Source of the DNA: Planctomycetota bacterium
Lineage (GTDB): Bacteria > Planctomycetota > Planctomycetia > Pirellulales > Pirellulaceae
Direction: 5' to 3'
Assembly: GCA_023417165.1 (NCBI GenBank)
Contig: JAEZGD010000589.1
Location: 1 to 14,586 of the forward strand
Length of the DNA stretch: 14,586 bases
The notes under the pieces were generated by a model. That model did no database searches, was not told the origin of the DNA, and saw only the letters and a list, made by a program, of their open reading frames with translations. How positions within the stretch are numbered: position 1 is the first letter of the stretch; every line of letters starts with the position of its first letter. Of this stretch, positions 7,971 through 14,586 are shown one piece after another. Made by a program: the position numbers and the translations under genes.

Positions 7971-8717
7971 ATGATGCTTGGCAAACTCTGGCGTTCGCTG
8001 CGGGCGCAGCTCAACAAGGTAGCCAACTTGTTTTGGACCGCCGATCCCATTGCCCAAATGCAATACGAATACGACCTGGCGGTCAGTCAATTGCAGGAAG
8101 GCCGTAAAGGGCTGGAAATGTACCGCGCGCTCGTCGAGCGGGTTTCGCGCCAGGTGCAGAATGACAAGACGCACGTCAACAGCTTGGAGGCCAAGGTCAA
8201 GGCTTACCTGACCGCCGGCGATCGCGAGACCGCCAGCAAGTTTGCCCTGGAACTGCAAAAGAGCAAAAACGAACTGGCCGAAAACGAATCCCAACTCAAG
8301 CTGCACGAGCAGGCCTATAACAATAATCTCACCAAGATTAAGCATGCCAGCGGCAATCTGGGACGCATTCGCGAGAAGATTCAAAAATACGATGCCGAAC
8401 TGAAGATGAGCAAGGCCGAGGCTGAAGTCGCCCAGCTCGCGCAAAGCTTCAACTTCGACGTCACTACCGACTTCGGTCAACTGGAACAAGTCATTCAGGA
8501 TAAGATCGGGCTGAACCGCGCCAAGGTGCGCGTCGCTTCGGATCTCTCCAGCGAAGGCATTGCCGACATCGAGAAAGAGCAAGCCATGGAGCAGGTGATG
8601 GCCGACCAGGCATTACGACAATTCGAAGTCGAAATGGGCCTCGTCACGCCTGAAACCGCGGCCGTCCCCAGCACTGAAAAAGAGCTTGGTCCCGCCAAGG
8701 CGAAAGAGCAGGCGTAA
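7971..8717 (+). CDS. PspA/IM30-like coiled-coil protein
   Basis: This 248-residue, almost wholly helical protein resembles the PspA/IM30 (Vipp1) family, whose members form ESCRT-III-like assemblies on the inner membrane and protect it under stress. The N-terminus (about 1-23) is amphipathic with Trp, Leu and Arg, like the membrane-binding helix alpha-0. An Asp-Pro follows near 27, as in the family, and long charged heptad-like helices cover about 30-215. A loose, Pro/Glu-rich tail of about 25 residues ends the protein. The likeness is in architecture more than in signature residues, so it is a divergent member. I chose the ATG at 7971, with GAAAGG 8 bases upstream, over a GTG at 7962. It heads a same-strand cluster and is followed by an AAA+ ATPase. 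In enterobacteria PspA also works beside an AAA+ protein (PspF), but this ATPase is of another type. Confidence 0.72.
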   Translation: MMLGKLWRSLRAQLNKVANLFWTADPIAQMQYEYDLAVSQLQEGRKGLEMYRALVERVSRQVQNDKTHVNSLEAKVKAYLTAGDRETASKFALELQKSKNELAENESQLKLHEQAYNNNLTKIKHASGNLGRIREKIQKYDAELKMSKAEAEVAQLAQSFNFDVTTDFGQLEQVIQDKIGLNRAKVRVASDLSSEGIADIEKEQAMEQVMADQALRQFEVEMGLVTPETAAVPSTEKELGPAKAKEQA

Positions 8718-8809
8718 GGTCAAATTGCCAATTGCCAAGTCAATCGCCTGGAATCCAGTCCTACTTGGATGACTCTGCACACTTATCTGGCTCTGGGAAT
8801 CGCTCGTTT

Positions 8810-10570
8810 ATGGCCGATGCTGCTGCGAACACCAATCCCTTGCCTGCCTGGCATCCTGCGTGGGCGAGAGAACTGGCCGAGTTGTATTTCTCGGGCACGA
8901 TTTCGATGTTCATCCTGCACGGCAATGTGCATGACCTGGTGCGTAGCGTCGGCCCCGATGGCCAAGACAAATATGTCAGCCTCAGCGATTTCCTGGCAAC
9001 GCAAGTGTTTGGGTCTTGGGATGTGGTGATGGCCTATGACGTCGGACGTGGGCTGCGGGCGCTGACCGGCGGCGATGGTCAGCGATTGCAACCGATGATG
9101 CAGTTTGCCACCAGCGTCCTTGGCCTGCCAGCAACGTGGACCCGCGATCCCGACAAGATCTTTGATTCCATTGAGCAAATCATTCAAAAGAACGTGCTGG
9201 AGGAAACCAGCGAACAGCGCAAGCGGATGAGCTTCGTGTTCGAGCACGCTCAGTTTTTGGTTCCCACGGGCGACCTGGCCAGTCTGGCGCGCGGACAGGC
9301 GGCGCGTCTGGTGCGGCTGATCGGCTGGGCGGCCAATCCGTATATCAAGCGCTTGAACATCGCGTTTTGCCTGATCACCGAGCGGCTTTCCGAAGTCAGT
9401 GATCGTGTGGTGCAGAACCCGCATGTCGCCGCCATCGAGATTCCTCTCCCCTCTCTTTCCGAGCGGCAAGCGTATGTCGATCAGGCGGTCAAAGGCGTCG
9501 CCACCGAAAAGCTGGCAGGCTTCACGCCACAAAACCTTGTGCAAAACTCCAACGGGCTCAACCTGGTCAATCTGAACGTTGTGCTTTCGCAGGCTGCCAC
9601 GCGCGGACTAGACGCCGGGCAATTTCGCAAGCTCAAGAAGTCGATGATTGAGCGACAATGCCAGGGCCTCGTCGAATTTGTCGAGCCGCCGCACACGCTC
9701 GATCTGGTTGTCGGCCAGCCCGAAGCCAAAGCCCGGCTGACGCAAGATGCCGCCTGGATTACGCAAGGCCGACTCGAAATGGCGCCGATGGGTTATTTGT
9801 TTTGCGGCTCGGTCGGTACCGGCAAGACATTTTTGGCCGAATGCTATGCCGGATCGATCGGCATTCCATGCGTGAAGCTGCGCAACTTTCGCTCCAAGTA
9901 TGTGGGCGAAACTGAGGGCAATCTCGAGCAAGTATTGAACGTGCTGCGATCGCTGGGACCGGTTGTGGTCATCGTCGACGAAGCGGATGCCTCGCTCGGT
10001 AATCGCCGGGCGAACGGCGACAGCGGCACATCGGGGCGCGTCTTTTCGATGATCGCCCAGCAGATGGGCGATACGCGTTACCGCGGCAAGATCATCTGGA
10101 TGCTGCTCACCAGCCGTCCCGATCTGTTGCCTATCGACCTGAAACGCCAAGGTCGCTGCGAAGTGCACATCCCCTTATTTGCCCCGCACGACAGCCAAGG
10201 TATTCGTGAAATGTTCGAGGCCATGTCGCGAAAGAATAAAACGCCATTGGCAGCGGATGCGATTCCCGACGTTGCGCCCGAGCGAGGCCTAAGCGGCGCC
10301 GATATCGAAAGCATTCTGCTTGGCGCGCGCCGCAAAGCCTTGCTTGCTGGCCAAGAGACCATTACGCGCCAGCAACTCGAATCGGCGATCGAAGAGTTCA
10401 TTCCCTCGGCGGAAGGCCTGGAAAAAGAGATGCAAGAGATCGCCGCGGTGCTGGAATGCACCGAGCGTCATTTCCTGCCGCCGAAATGGCGTGAGCGGGT
10501 CGCCACGCCTGACGCCCGAACTCGCCTGCAAGAACGCATGGTCGCCATTCGCCAACTGGTCGAAGATTAG
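8810..10570 (+). CDS. AAA+ ATPase with a degenerate first AAA module
   Basis: In 586-residue numbering, the C-terminal half is a complete AAA+ module: Walker A Gly-Ser-Val-Gly-Thr-Gly-Lys-Thr at 333-340; a pore-loop-like Lys-Tyr-Val-Gly-Glu near 364-368; Walker B Val-Ile-Val-Asp-Glu with Asp390-Glu391; a sensor-1 region Thr-Ser-Arg-Pro-Asp at 434-438 where the usual Asn is Ser; arginines 446 and 449 at the arginine-finger position; and sensor-2 Gly-Leu-Ser-Gly-Ala-Asp at 493-498. The first ~300 residues look like a second, inactive AAA fold: they have a Walker-B-like strand and sensor-like strands but no P-loop. This layout recalls Ycf46-like proteins. No signal peptide or membrane span is seen, so it is probably cytoplasmic. 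The frame is open back to a TTG at 8732; I prefer the ATG at 8810 because GGGA precedes it, but either is possible. Its position suggests it remodels the PspA-like protein or the transporter. Confidence 0.88.
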   Translation: MADAAANTNPLPAWHPAWARELAELYFSGTISMFILHGNVHDLVRSVGPDGQDKYVSLSDFLATQVFGSWDVVMAYDVGRGLRALTGGDGQRLQPMMQFATSVLGLPATWTRDPDKIFDSIEQIIQKNVLEETSEQRKRMSFVFEHAQFLVPTGDLASLARGQAARLVRLIGWAANPYIKRLNIAFCLITERLSEVSDRVVQNPHVAAIEIPLPSLSERQAYVDQAVKGVATEKLAGFTPQNLVQNSNGLNLVNLNVVLSQAATRGLDAGQFRKLKKSMIERQCQGLVEFVEPPHTLDLVVGQPEAKARLTQDAAWITQGRLEMAPMGYLFCGSVGTGKTFLAECYAGSIGIPCVKLRNFRSKYVGETEGNLEQVLNVLRSLGPVVVIVDEADASLGNRRANGDSGTSGRVFSMIAQQMGDTRYRGKIIWMLLTSRPDLLPIDLKRQGRCEVHIPLFAPHDSQGIREMFEAMSRKNKTPLAADAIPDVAPERGLSGADIESILLGARRKALLAGQETITRQQLESAIEEFIPSAEGLEKEMQEIAAVLECTERHFLPPKWRERVATPDARTRLQERMVAIRQLVED

Positions 10571-10639
10571 CCGACACCCAAAACACATCGCACGCAGTTT
10601 GCTACATTCACGCATCCTTCCTTTGTAGAGATCAATATC

Positions 10640-10939
10640 ATGGCCAATACCAAACGGCAAAGCTGGCTCGACGACGCAACGCAAACGCCCTTGATCGACG
10701 AGTACACTCAGAAGCTATCGACCTTCATCCAGGCGATGGCCGATGGCAAGATTGATACCACGGAATTGACAGAACAAGAGCGCCGTCTGGTGGATCTAAT
10801 GAAACAGGTCGAACCCCAACTCGACGACGCGTTACATGCTCAAATCACGCAATTGCTGTGTGAGTTGACTGCCTACAACGTGATGCAGGCGTTGTTTTCG
10901 CTGCAAGATGCGCGTCCCAAGACAGAACTTCATCTTTAA
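10640..10939 (+). CDS. Small helical protein of unknown family in the envelope cluster
   Basis: I do not recognise this 99-residue protein. It is acidic and predicted mostly helical, with no signal peptide, membrane span or cysteine pair. The central part (about 20-60) has an amphipathic pattern with an Ala-Asp-Gly-Lys-Ile turn near 34-38. The segment Pro-Gln-Leu-Asp-Asp-Ala-Leu-His-Ala-Gln near 60-69 leads into a more hydrophobic helix (about 70-90). It lies 69 bases after the ATPase gene and 54 bases before the binding-protein gene, all on the same strand. Coding is supported by frame length, codon usage like its neighbours, and placement. The ribosome binding site is weak. It could be an adaptor or inhibitor of the AAA+ ATPase or PspA-like protein, but that is only a guess from position. 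Confidence 0.75.
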   Translation: MANTKRQSWLDDATQTPLIDEYTQKLSTFIQAMADGKIDTTELTEQERRLVDLMKQVEPQLDDALHAQITQLLCELTAYNVMQALFSLQDARPKTELHL

Positions 10940-10993
10940 TCACCTTGGCGCCGGCGGCTTGCCTGGCAGTACCCATCCGAGAAAGCAACAACC

Positions 10994-12781
10994 ATGGCTG
11001 GACAACCCAAACCCGCATTTTATGTCGCCGTGCTGCTAGTGGTCGCTGCGCTGGTCGGCTTTGCCATGTATCGCGCCGATATCTTCGCGCCGCGTGGCAA
11101 TCAGCCTGCGCAAGACAACGACATTGTCATGCCGCCGGGTGGGCAAGGCCGCCCAGGAACGGAATCAAACGGCGCTACAGGCACGGCTGAGGCACCTGAC
11201 GCCACTGGCATCACCACCGTCAAGGAATACACCTATAAGCCGTCGGAGCGTCTACCGCCGGTGAAGGGCACCGCCGCTTATAAGAAACTGGACGCCAACA
11301 ACAACACCGTCCGCTTTGCTCTGAATGTCTGGGCCGGTTGGGCGCCAATTGTCTATGCCAACAACGGCTTCAAGCCCGAAAAGGTCTGGAAGACTCCAGA
11401 CGGCGAAGAGTTTAAGGTCGAGTTGGTGCTGATCGATAATCCGATCGAAATGCGAGATACCTATGCCGCAGGCGACGTTCATATCGGCTGGGGCACGCTC
11501 GATATGGTGCCGTTGTTTGTCGACAGCTTCGTCAACTCATCGGGGCAGCCAAAAGATAGCCGCGTGATGCCGCGCATCTATCAGCAAGTGGACTGGTCCA
11601 ATGGCGGCGATGGCATCGTCTGTCGCGACACGATCAAGACGGTTGCTGATCTGCGCGGGAAGACGGTTGTACTGGCAGAGAACTCGCCATCCCACTACTT
11701 CTTGCTGAACATGCTAGTGGCGGGCGGCATTCAGCCGTCAGAAGTTAATATGCAGTTCACCGGCAACGCCTTTGAAGCGGCCGCTGCCTTCAATAACGAT
11801 CGCAAGGTCTCGGCCGCGGTTACTTGGGCGCCGGACATCTACAATCTCGAACAAGTGAAGGGCAATCGCCTGCTCGTCACCACGCAAACCGCGAACAAAC
11901 TGATTGCCGACGTTTGGTTTGCGCGGGCGGATTTCGCGAAAGATTATCCTGGAATTTGCGAAGCACTCGTGCGCGGCATTTTCGACGGCATGGAAGCACT
12001 CAAGTCGGAAGATAATCGCAAGCAGGCAGCAGACCTGATGGCGACGGGATATGGCATTCCGCCCGCCGATGCGCTCGGCATGCTCGCCGACGCCCACAGC
12101 ACTAATGTGGCTGAGAATTATCAGTTCTTCATGAACGCCAGCAATCCCACCAACTTTGAACGTGTTTGGAAGCAGGCCAATTTCCTTTATCGACGCATTC
12201 GCACTCTGCGGAACCCACCTGTTCCGTTCGACCAGGTGATGGACTATTCCATCATTGCCAAACTGGCCAAAGAGCCGAAATATGCCGCACAGAAGGACGA
12301 GTATTCGGTTCAATTCGTGCCCCGCTCGACCAAAGAAATCATCGGTGGCGGCGCCGAGGAAGTGCTCACGAATACCGTCGTCATTCACTTCTTTCCCAAC
12401 AGTTGGGACCTGAATAAGAAGATCACTCGTGAAGTGGACGGCAAGTCGGTCGAGGAACTCTATGATCCAAAGGTCGAATTCACCATCGAAGAAGCCGGCA
12501 AGCTGGCGGGTGGTTTTGCCAATGCCCGCATCATTATTGAAGGCCACACCGATGGTTCGATGCGCGACAAAGTTCCCGCCGAGATGGTGAAAGAGCTATC
12601 GTTCAATCGCGCGAATGCTGTCAAAGAGGCGCTGATCAAGAAGTTCAACTTTGATCCCAACAAGTTCAACGTCGAGGGTTACGGTTGGGAAGTGCCGGCC
12701 GATCCCAGCGAGCCCAACAATCACACGCTGAACCGCCGCGTCGAAGTGAAGGTCTATACACCTGAAGCGGTGGTGCAATAG
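10994..12781 (+). CDS. Solute-binding protein (NitT/TauT-like) fused to an OmpA-like domain
   Basis: This 595-residue protein has three parts. An uncleaved-looking membrane anchor (about 8-26) with no lipobox Cys is followed by a Gly/Pro/Asn-rich linker to about 75. A periplasmic solute-binding domain follows (about 95-430). It begins with a strand and a Trp-Ala-Gly-Trp-Ala-Pro segment like NitT/TauT (SsuA, NMT1-type) binding proteins, and has a Leu-Arg-Gly-Lys-Thr-Val segment near 219-226. Last comes an OmpA-like peptidoglycan-binding domain (about 460-590) with Gly-His-Thr-Asp, Asp520 and Arg539 at the positions of the diaminopimelate-binding Asp/Arg pair, and a closing Asn-Arg-Arg-Val-Glu-Val. 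The protein could thus be tethered to the inner membrane and gripped by the cell wall. The cognate permease and ATPase follow. The ligand cannot be read from the sequence; nitrate, taurine, sulfonate or another small molecule are all open, and a sensing role is possible. Confidence 0.88.
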   Translation: MAGQPKPAFYVAVLLVVAALVGFAMYRADIFAPRGNQPAQDNDIVMPPGGQGRPGTESNGATGTAEAPDATGITTVKEYTYKPSERLPPVKGTAAYKKLDANNNTVRFALNVWAGWAPIVYANNGFKPEKVWKTPDGEEFKVELVLIDNPIEMRDTYAAGDVHIGWGTLDMVPLFVDSFVNSSGQPKDSRVMPRIYQQVDWSNGGDGIVCRDTIKTVADLRGKTVVLAENSPSHYFLLNMLVAGGIQPSEVNMQFTGNAFEAAAAFNNDRKVSAAVTWAPDIYNLEQVKGNRLLVTTQTANKLIADVWFARADFAKDYPGICEALVRGIFDGMEALKSEDNRKQAADLMATGYGIPPADALGMLADAHSTNVAENYQFFMNASNPTNFERVWKQANFLYRRIRTLRNPPVPFDQVMDYSIIAKLAKEPKYAAQKDEYSVQFVPRSTKEIIGGGAEEVLTNTVVIHFFPNSWDLNKKITREVDGKSVEELYDPKVEFTIEEAGKLAGGFANARIIIEGHTDGSMRDKVPAEMVKELSFNRANAVKEALIKKFNFDPNKFNVEGYGWEVPADPSEPNNHTLNRRVEVKVYTPEAVVQ

Positions 12782-12790
12782 CGTCAGCAG

Positions 12791-12846
12791 CGGGGCTCCG
12801 ATCCCGACTTGTAAATAGCCTTCCAGGACGCGGGTTCGGAGCCGCG
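12791..12846 (+). promoter_or_regulatory. Strong intercistronic hairpin before the permease gene
   Basis: Arms at 12791-12806 and 12831-12846 pair at 14 of 16 positions, mostly G-C, across a 24-base loop. The hairpin fills most of the gap between the binding-protein stop and the permease start. No T-run follows. It could stabilise the upstream message, attenuate read-through, or limit ribosome access to the permease start, so that more binding protein than permease is made. Confidence 0.5.
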
Positions 12847-12853
12847 TCCGCCG

Positions 12854-13951
12854 GTGCCATTGCTCATGCCAGAGGCTTCTGATTCTGCGGCGACGGTCAA
12901 CCCGTCGCCGAATGTCACGGCTTCCGAATCGCCGCCGCGCGCCAGCGTCCGCTTTTCGTTGCGTCGTCCGATTCCGCAGTGGCAAGCCATTTTACTGGGA
13001 ATTGCTTGCCTGCTGACTTGCCTGGCGATCTGGTGGTTCGTAACCCAGGGCGAGGCAGAAGAGCGCATCGTCGGTCCGCTGACACTACCGAGTCCTGCGG
13101 AAACCTTTGGCACGTTTTCGCGTTTGTGGTTCGAGCAGGAACTAACGCGTAACGTCGCCGCCACGTTGCAGCGGGTCACGATTGGCTTTTTACTTGCAGT
13201 AATGATTGGTGTGCCGCTGGGGATTGTTGCCGGTTGCTTCCCGCGCGTGCATGCATTTCTGACGCCGATCGTGATGTTCGGCCGCAACATCCCTATCGCT
13301 GCGTTGCTGCCACTCTTGATCCTAGTGGTACAGACCGATTTCATCTTCTCGGCGACAGAACAACGGAAGATCGCCTTCATCTTTGTGTCGTCCGTTGCCT
13401 TCATTTTGGCTGACACTGCCAGGGCGATTGGTGAAGTTTCCCAGCGATACGTCGACACCGGCTACACGCTCGGCGCCTCGCGCTGGCAAACGATTAAGAA
13501 GGTGTTGATCCCTCTGGCGGCGCCGACGATCTTTGGTTCGTGCCGGCTAATGTTCGGGATCGCCTTTGGCTACATCATGCTGGCGGAATCGATCAAGGAG
13601 GCGGGCGGCGCAGGCGGACTCGGATATCAGATTCAAGTCGCGCAGCGGCGCGGCGATCGCGAAACGATCTATTTGATCATTCTGATCATTCCACTGATCG
13701 CGCTGGCGATCGACCAGATCTTGTCGTGGGTGCAGCGGTCTTTGTTTCCGTACCAGTATGCCAGCGATGGTTTGCTACATCACGGTGTCCGCGTCATCAT
13801 GCATGGCTGGGATGATCTCAAACGCATGGTCCTCGGCAGTCGCGTCAGCGACGAGTTTCTCAGTCGACATTATCCTGTCGTCGAGGCCGCCGAAGTACGT
13901 GCGGCCACCGAATCACCTCAGCCACCCACCGAGCCGCAGGAGACCAAGTGA
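12854..13951 (+). CDS. ABC transporter permease (NitT/TauT/SsuC-like)
   Basis: This 365-residue inner-membrane protein forms the channel of the ABC importer. Likely membrane helices are at about 43-65, 108-128, 143-162, 172-190, 230-250 and 271-293. The EAA-type loop that contacts the ATPase is at about 198-222, with Gly-Ala-Ser-Arg-Trp and Leu-Ile-Pro-Leu-Ala-Ala-Pro. This is the binding-protein-dependent transport (BPD) fold of NitT/TauT importers. Two extensions are notable: about 40 mostly polar N-terminal residues, and about 60 C-terminal residues after the last helix ending in a Pro/Glu-rich tail. The start may be the GTG at 12854 or the ATG at 12866; neither has a clear ribosome binding site, and the preceding hairpin may matter for this. 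Its stop overlaps the ATG of the ATPase gene by one base, which implies translational coupling. Confidence 0.9.
   Translation: MPLLMPEASDSAATVNPSPNVTASESPPRASVRFSLRRPIPQWQAILLGIACLLTCLAIWWFVTQGEAEERIVGPLTLPSPAETFGTFSRLWFEQELTRNVAATLQRVTIGFLLAVMIGVPLGIVAGCFPRVHAFLTPIVMFGRNIPIAALLPLLILVVQTDFIFSATEQRKIAFIFVSSVAFILADTARAIGEVSQRYVDTGYTLGASRWQTIKKVLIPLAAPTIFGSCRLMFGIAFGYIMLAESIKEAGGAGGLGYQIQVAQRRGDRETIYLIILIIPLIALAIDQILSWVQRSLFPYQYASDGLLHHGVRVIMHGWDDLKRMVLGSRVSDEFLSRHYPVVEAAEVRAATESPQPPTEPQETK
13938..13943 (+). promoter_or_regulatory. Ribosome binding site of the ABC ATPase gene
   Basis: AGGAGA lies 7 bases before the ATG at 13951, inside the end of the permease gene. It supports the overlapping TGATG stop/start arrangement. 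Confidence 0.65.
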
Positions 13952-14586
13952 TGAGCACAGTTCCTGTTCCGGCCTCTCAACAGGCCGCCGCTTTGCCTGG
14001 GCAAGATGTGGGCATGGCGCACGTGCTTGAGCAAGTACGCGAGGCACCGCTCGTATCGCGGCCGCCCGTCGTGGAATTTCGGCACGTCACGAAGACCTAT
14101 AATGTCGATCAGCCCAACCAATTCACCGCGATCAAGGATGTCAGCTTCGTCGTTGACGATTTGCCAGGGCGTGGCGAGTTTGTCTGCATTCTGGGTCCCA
14201 GCGGATGCGGCAAAAGCACGATCCTACGGCTGATTGCCGGGCTAGAACCACAGCATCCACCAACGCTGGGTCAGGTACTTGTACAAGGTGCGCCGGTCGC
14301 AGGTCCCGGGGCGGATCGCGGCATGGTATTTCAAGATTACACCAGCTTTGACAACCGCACGGTTCTCGACAACGTCACCTTCGGCTTGGAATGCCTAGGC
14401 GTCCCGCGCCACAAACGCTATGACCTGGGACGAGAATGGATTGAGAAGGTCGGTCTCAGCGTGAAGAACGATGCCCATAAGTATCCGCACGAACTCTCTG
14501 GCGGCATGCGGCAACGCGTCGCGATCGCCCGCACGTTGATTCTGCGGCCGCGCATTATTTTGATGGACGAGCCCTTCGGCGCACTC
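13951..14586 (+). CDS. ABC transporter ATP-binding protein (cut by window end)
   Basis: The first 212 residues of the importer ATPase are present, with no stop before the window ends. Visible motifs are Walker A Gly-Pro-Ser-Gly-Cys-Gly-Lys-Ser-Thr at 82-90, the Q-loop Gln128 in Val-Phe-Gln-Asp, the signature Leu-Ser-Gly-Gly-Met at 182-186, and Walker B Ile-Ile-Leu-Met-Asp-Glu-Pro at 202-208 (Asp206, Glu207). The D-loop and H-loop lie beyond the window. The order and wording of the motifs fit the SsuB/TauB/NrtD group of importer ATPases. It carries about 40 extra residues before the first ABC-domain strand, rich in Ala, Pro and Val, which is longer than usual for the group. The start codon overlaps the permease stop, so the two are made together. 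It should energise uptake through the permease using the OmpA-fused binding protein. Confidence 0.93.
   Translation, partial: MSTVPVPASQQAAALPGQDVGMAHVLEQVREAPLVSRPPVVEFRHVTKTYNVDQPNQFTAIKDVSFVVDDLPGRGEFVCILGPSGCGKSTILRLIAGLEPQHPPTLGQVLVQGAPVAGPGADRGMVFQDYTSFDNRTVLDNVTFGLECLGVPRHKRYDLGREWIEKVGLSVKNDAHKYPHELSGGMRQRVAIARTLILRPRIILMDEPFGAL

Noticed and set aside
8723..8736. Tandem 7-base repeat AATTGCC between the PspA-like and AAA+ genes
   Set aside because: Two copies only, too short to suggest a function; it matters only as a reminder that a TTG at 8732 could be an alternative start.
8783..9544. 253-residue reverse frame opposite the AAA+ gene
   Set aside because: It is antisense to a gene with clear AAA+ features and shows no family motif. 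The reverse frames at 7884-8582, 11738-12547 and 3603-4319 were rejected for the same reason.

Overview
The window has the look of a GC-rich Gram-negative chromosome. Planctomycetota (Pirellulales-like) is my best guess. The guess rests on overall gene style, long coding-dense stretches and the large uncharacterised proteins, not on a marker gene, so treat it as inference. No rRNA, tRNA, CRISPR array, insertion sequence or phage gene is visible. Apart from one reverse-strand gene, all genes read forward.

Left part (1-1842): about 425 bases with no gene I can support, then a secreted M48-type zinc metallopeptidase (forward). It converges on a small RDD-family membrane protein (reverse).

Middle part (2031-7659): a two-gene unit made of a 140-residue protein and a giant 1715-residue protein. 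The giant has HEAT-like repeats and a DUF5724/DUF4132-type C-terminus. The small protein is the most intriguing item in this part. Its predicted strand/helix order and its last ~35 residues, ending in Ala-Gly-Gly, look like a ThiS/MoaD/ubiquitin-type beta-grasp protein with a ~40-residue insertion. A possible ubiquitin-like partner of a DUF4132-type giant would be a new kind of system. No E1-like or JAB-like enzyme lies in the window.

Right part (7971-14586, running off the end): a six-gene, same-strand cluster, probably one operon. It encodes a PspA/IM30-like coiled-coil protein, a two-module AAA+ ATPase, a 99-residue helical protein of unknown family, a NitT/TauT-like solute-binding protein fused to a C-terminal OmpA-like peptidoglycan-binding domain, a matching ABC permease, and the ABC ATPase (cut by the window end). 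The last two genes overlap by one base. The gene set suggests an envelope machine. An importer whose binding protein is anchored both to the inner membrane and to the cell wall is genetically coupled to a PspA-like membrane-remodelling protein and its own AAA+ motor. A putative promoter with a dyad in its spacer precedes the first gene. A strong hairpin sits between the binding-protein and permease genes and could separate their expression levels.
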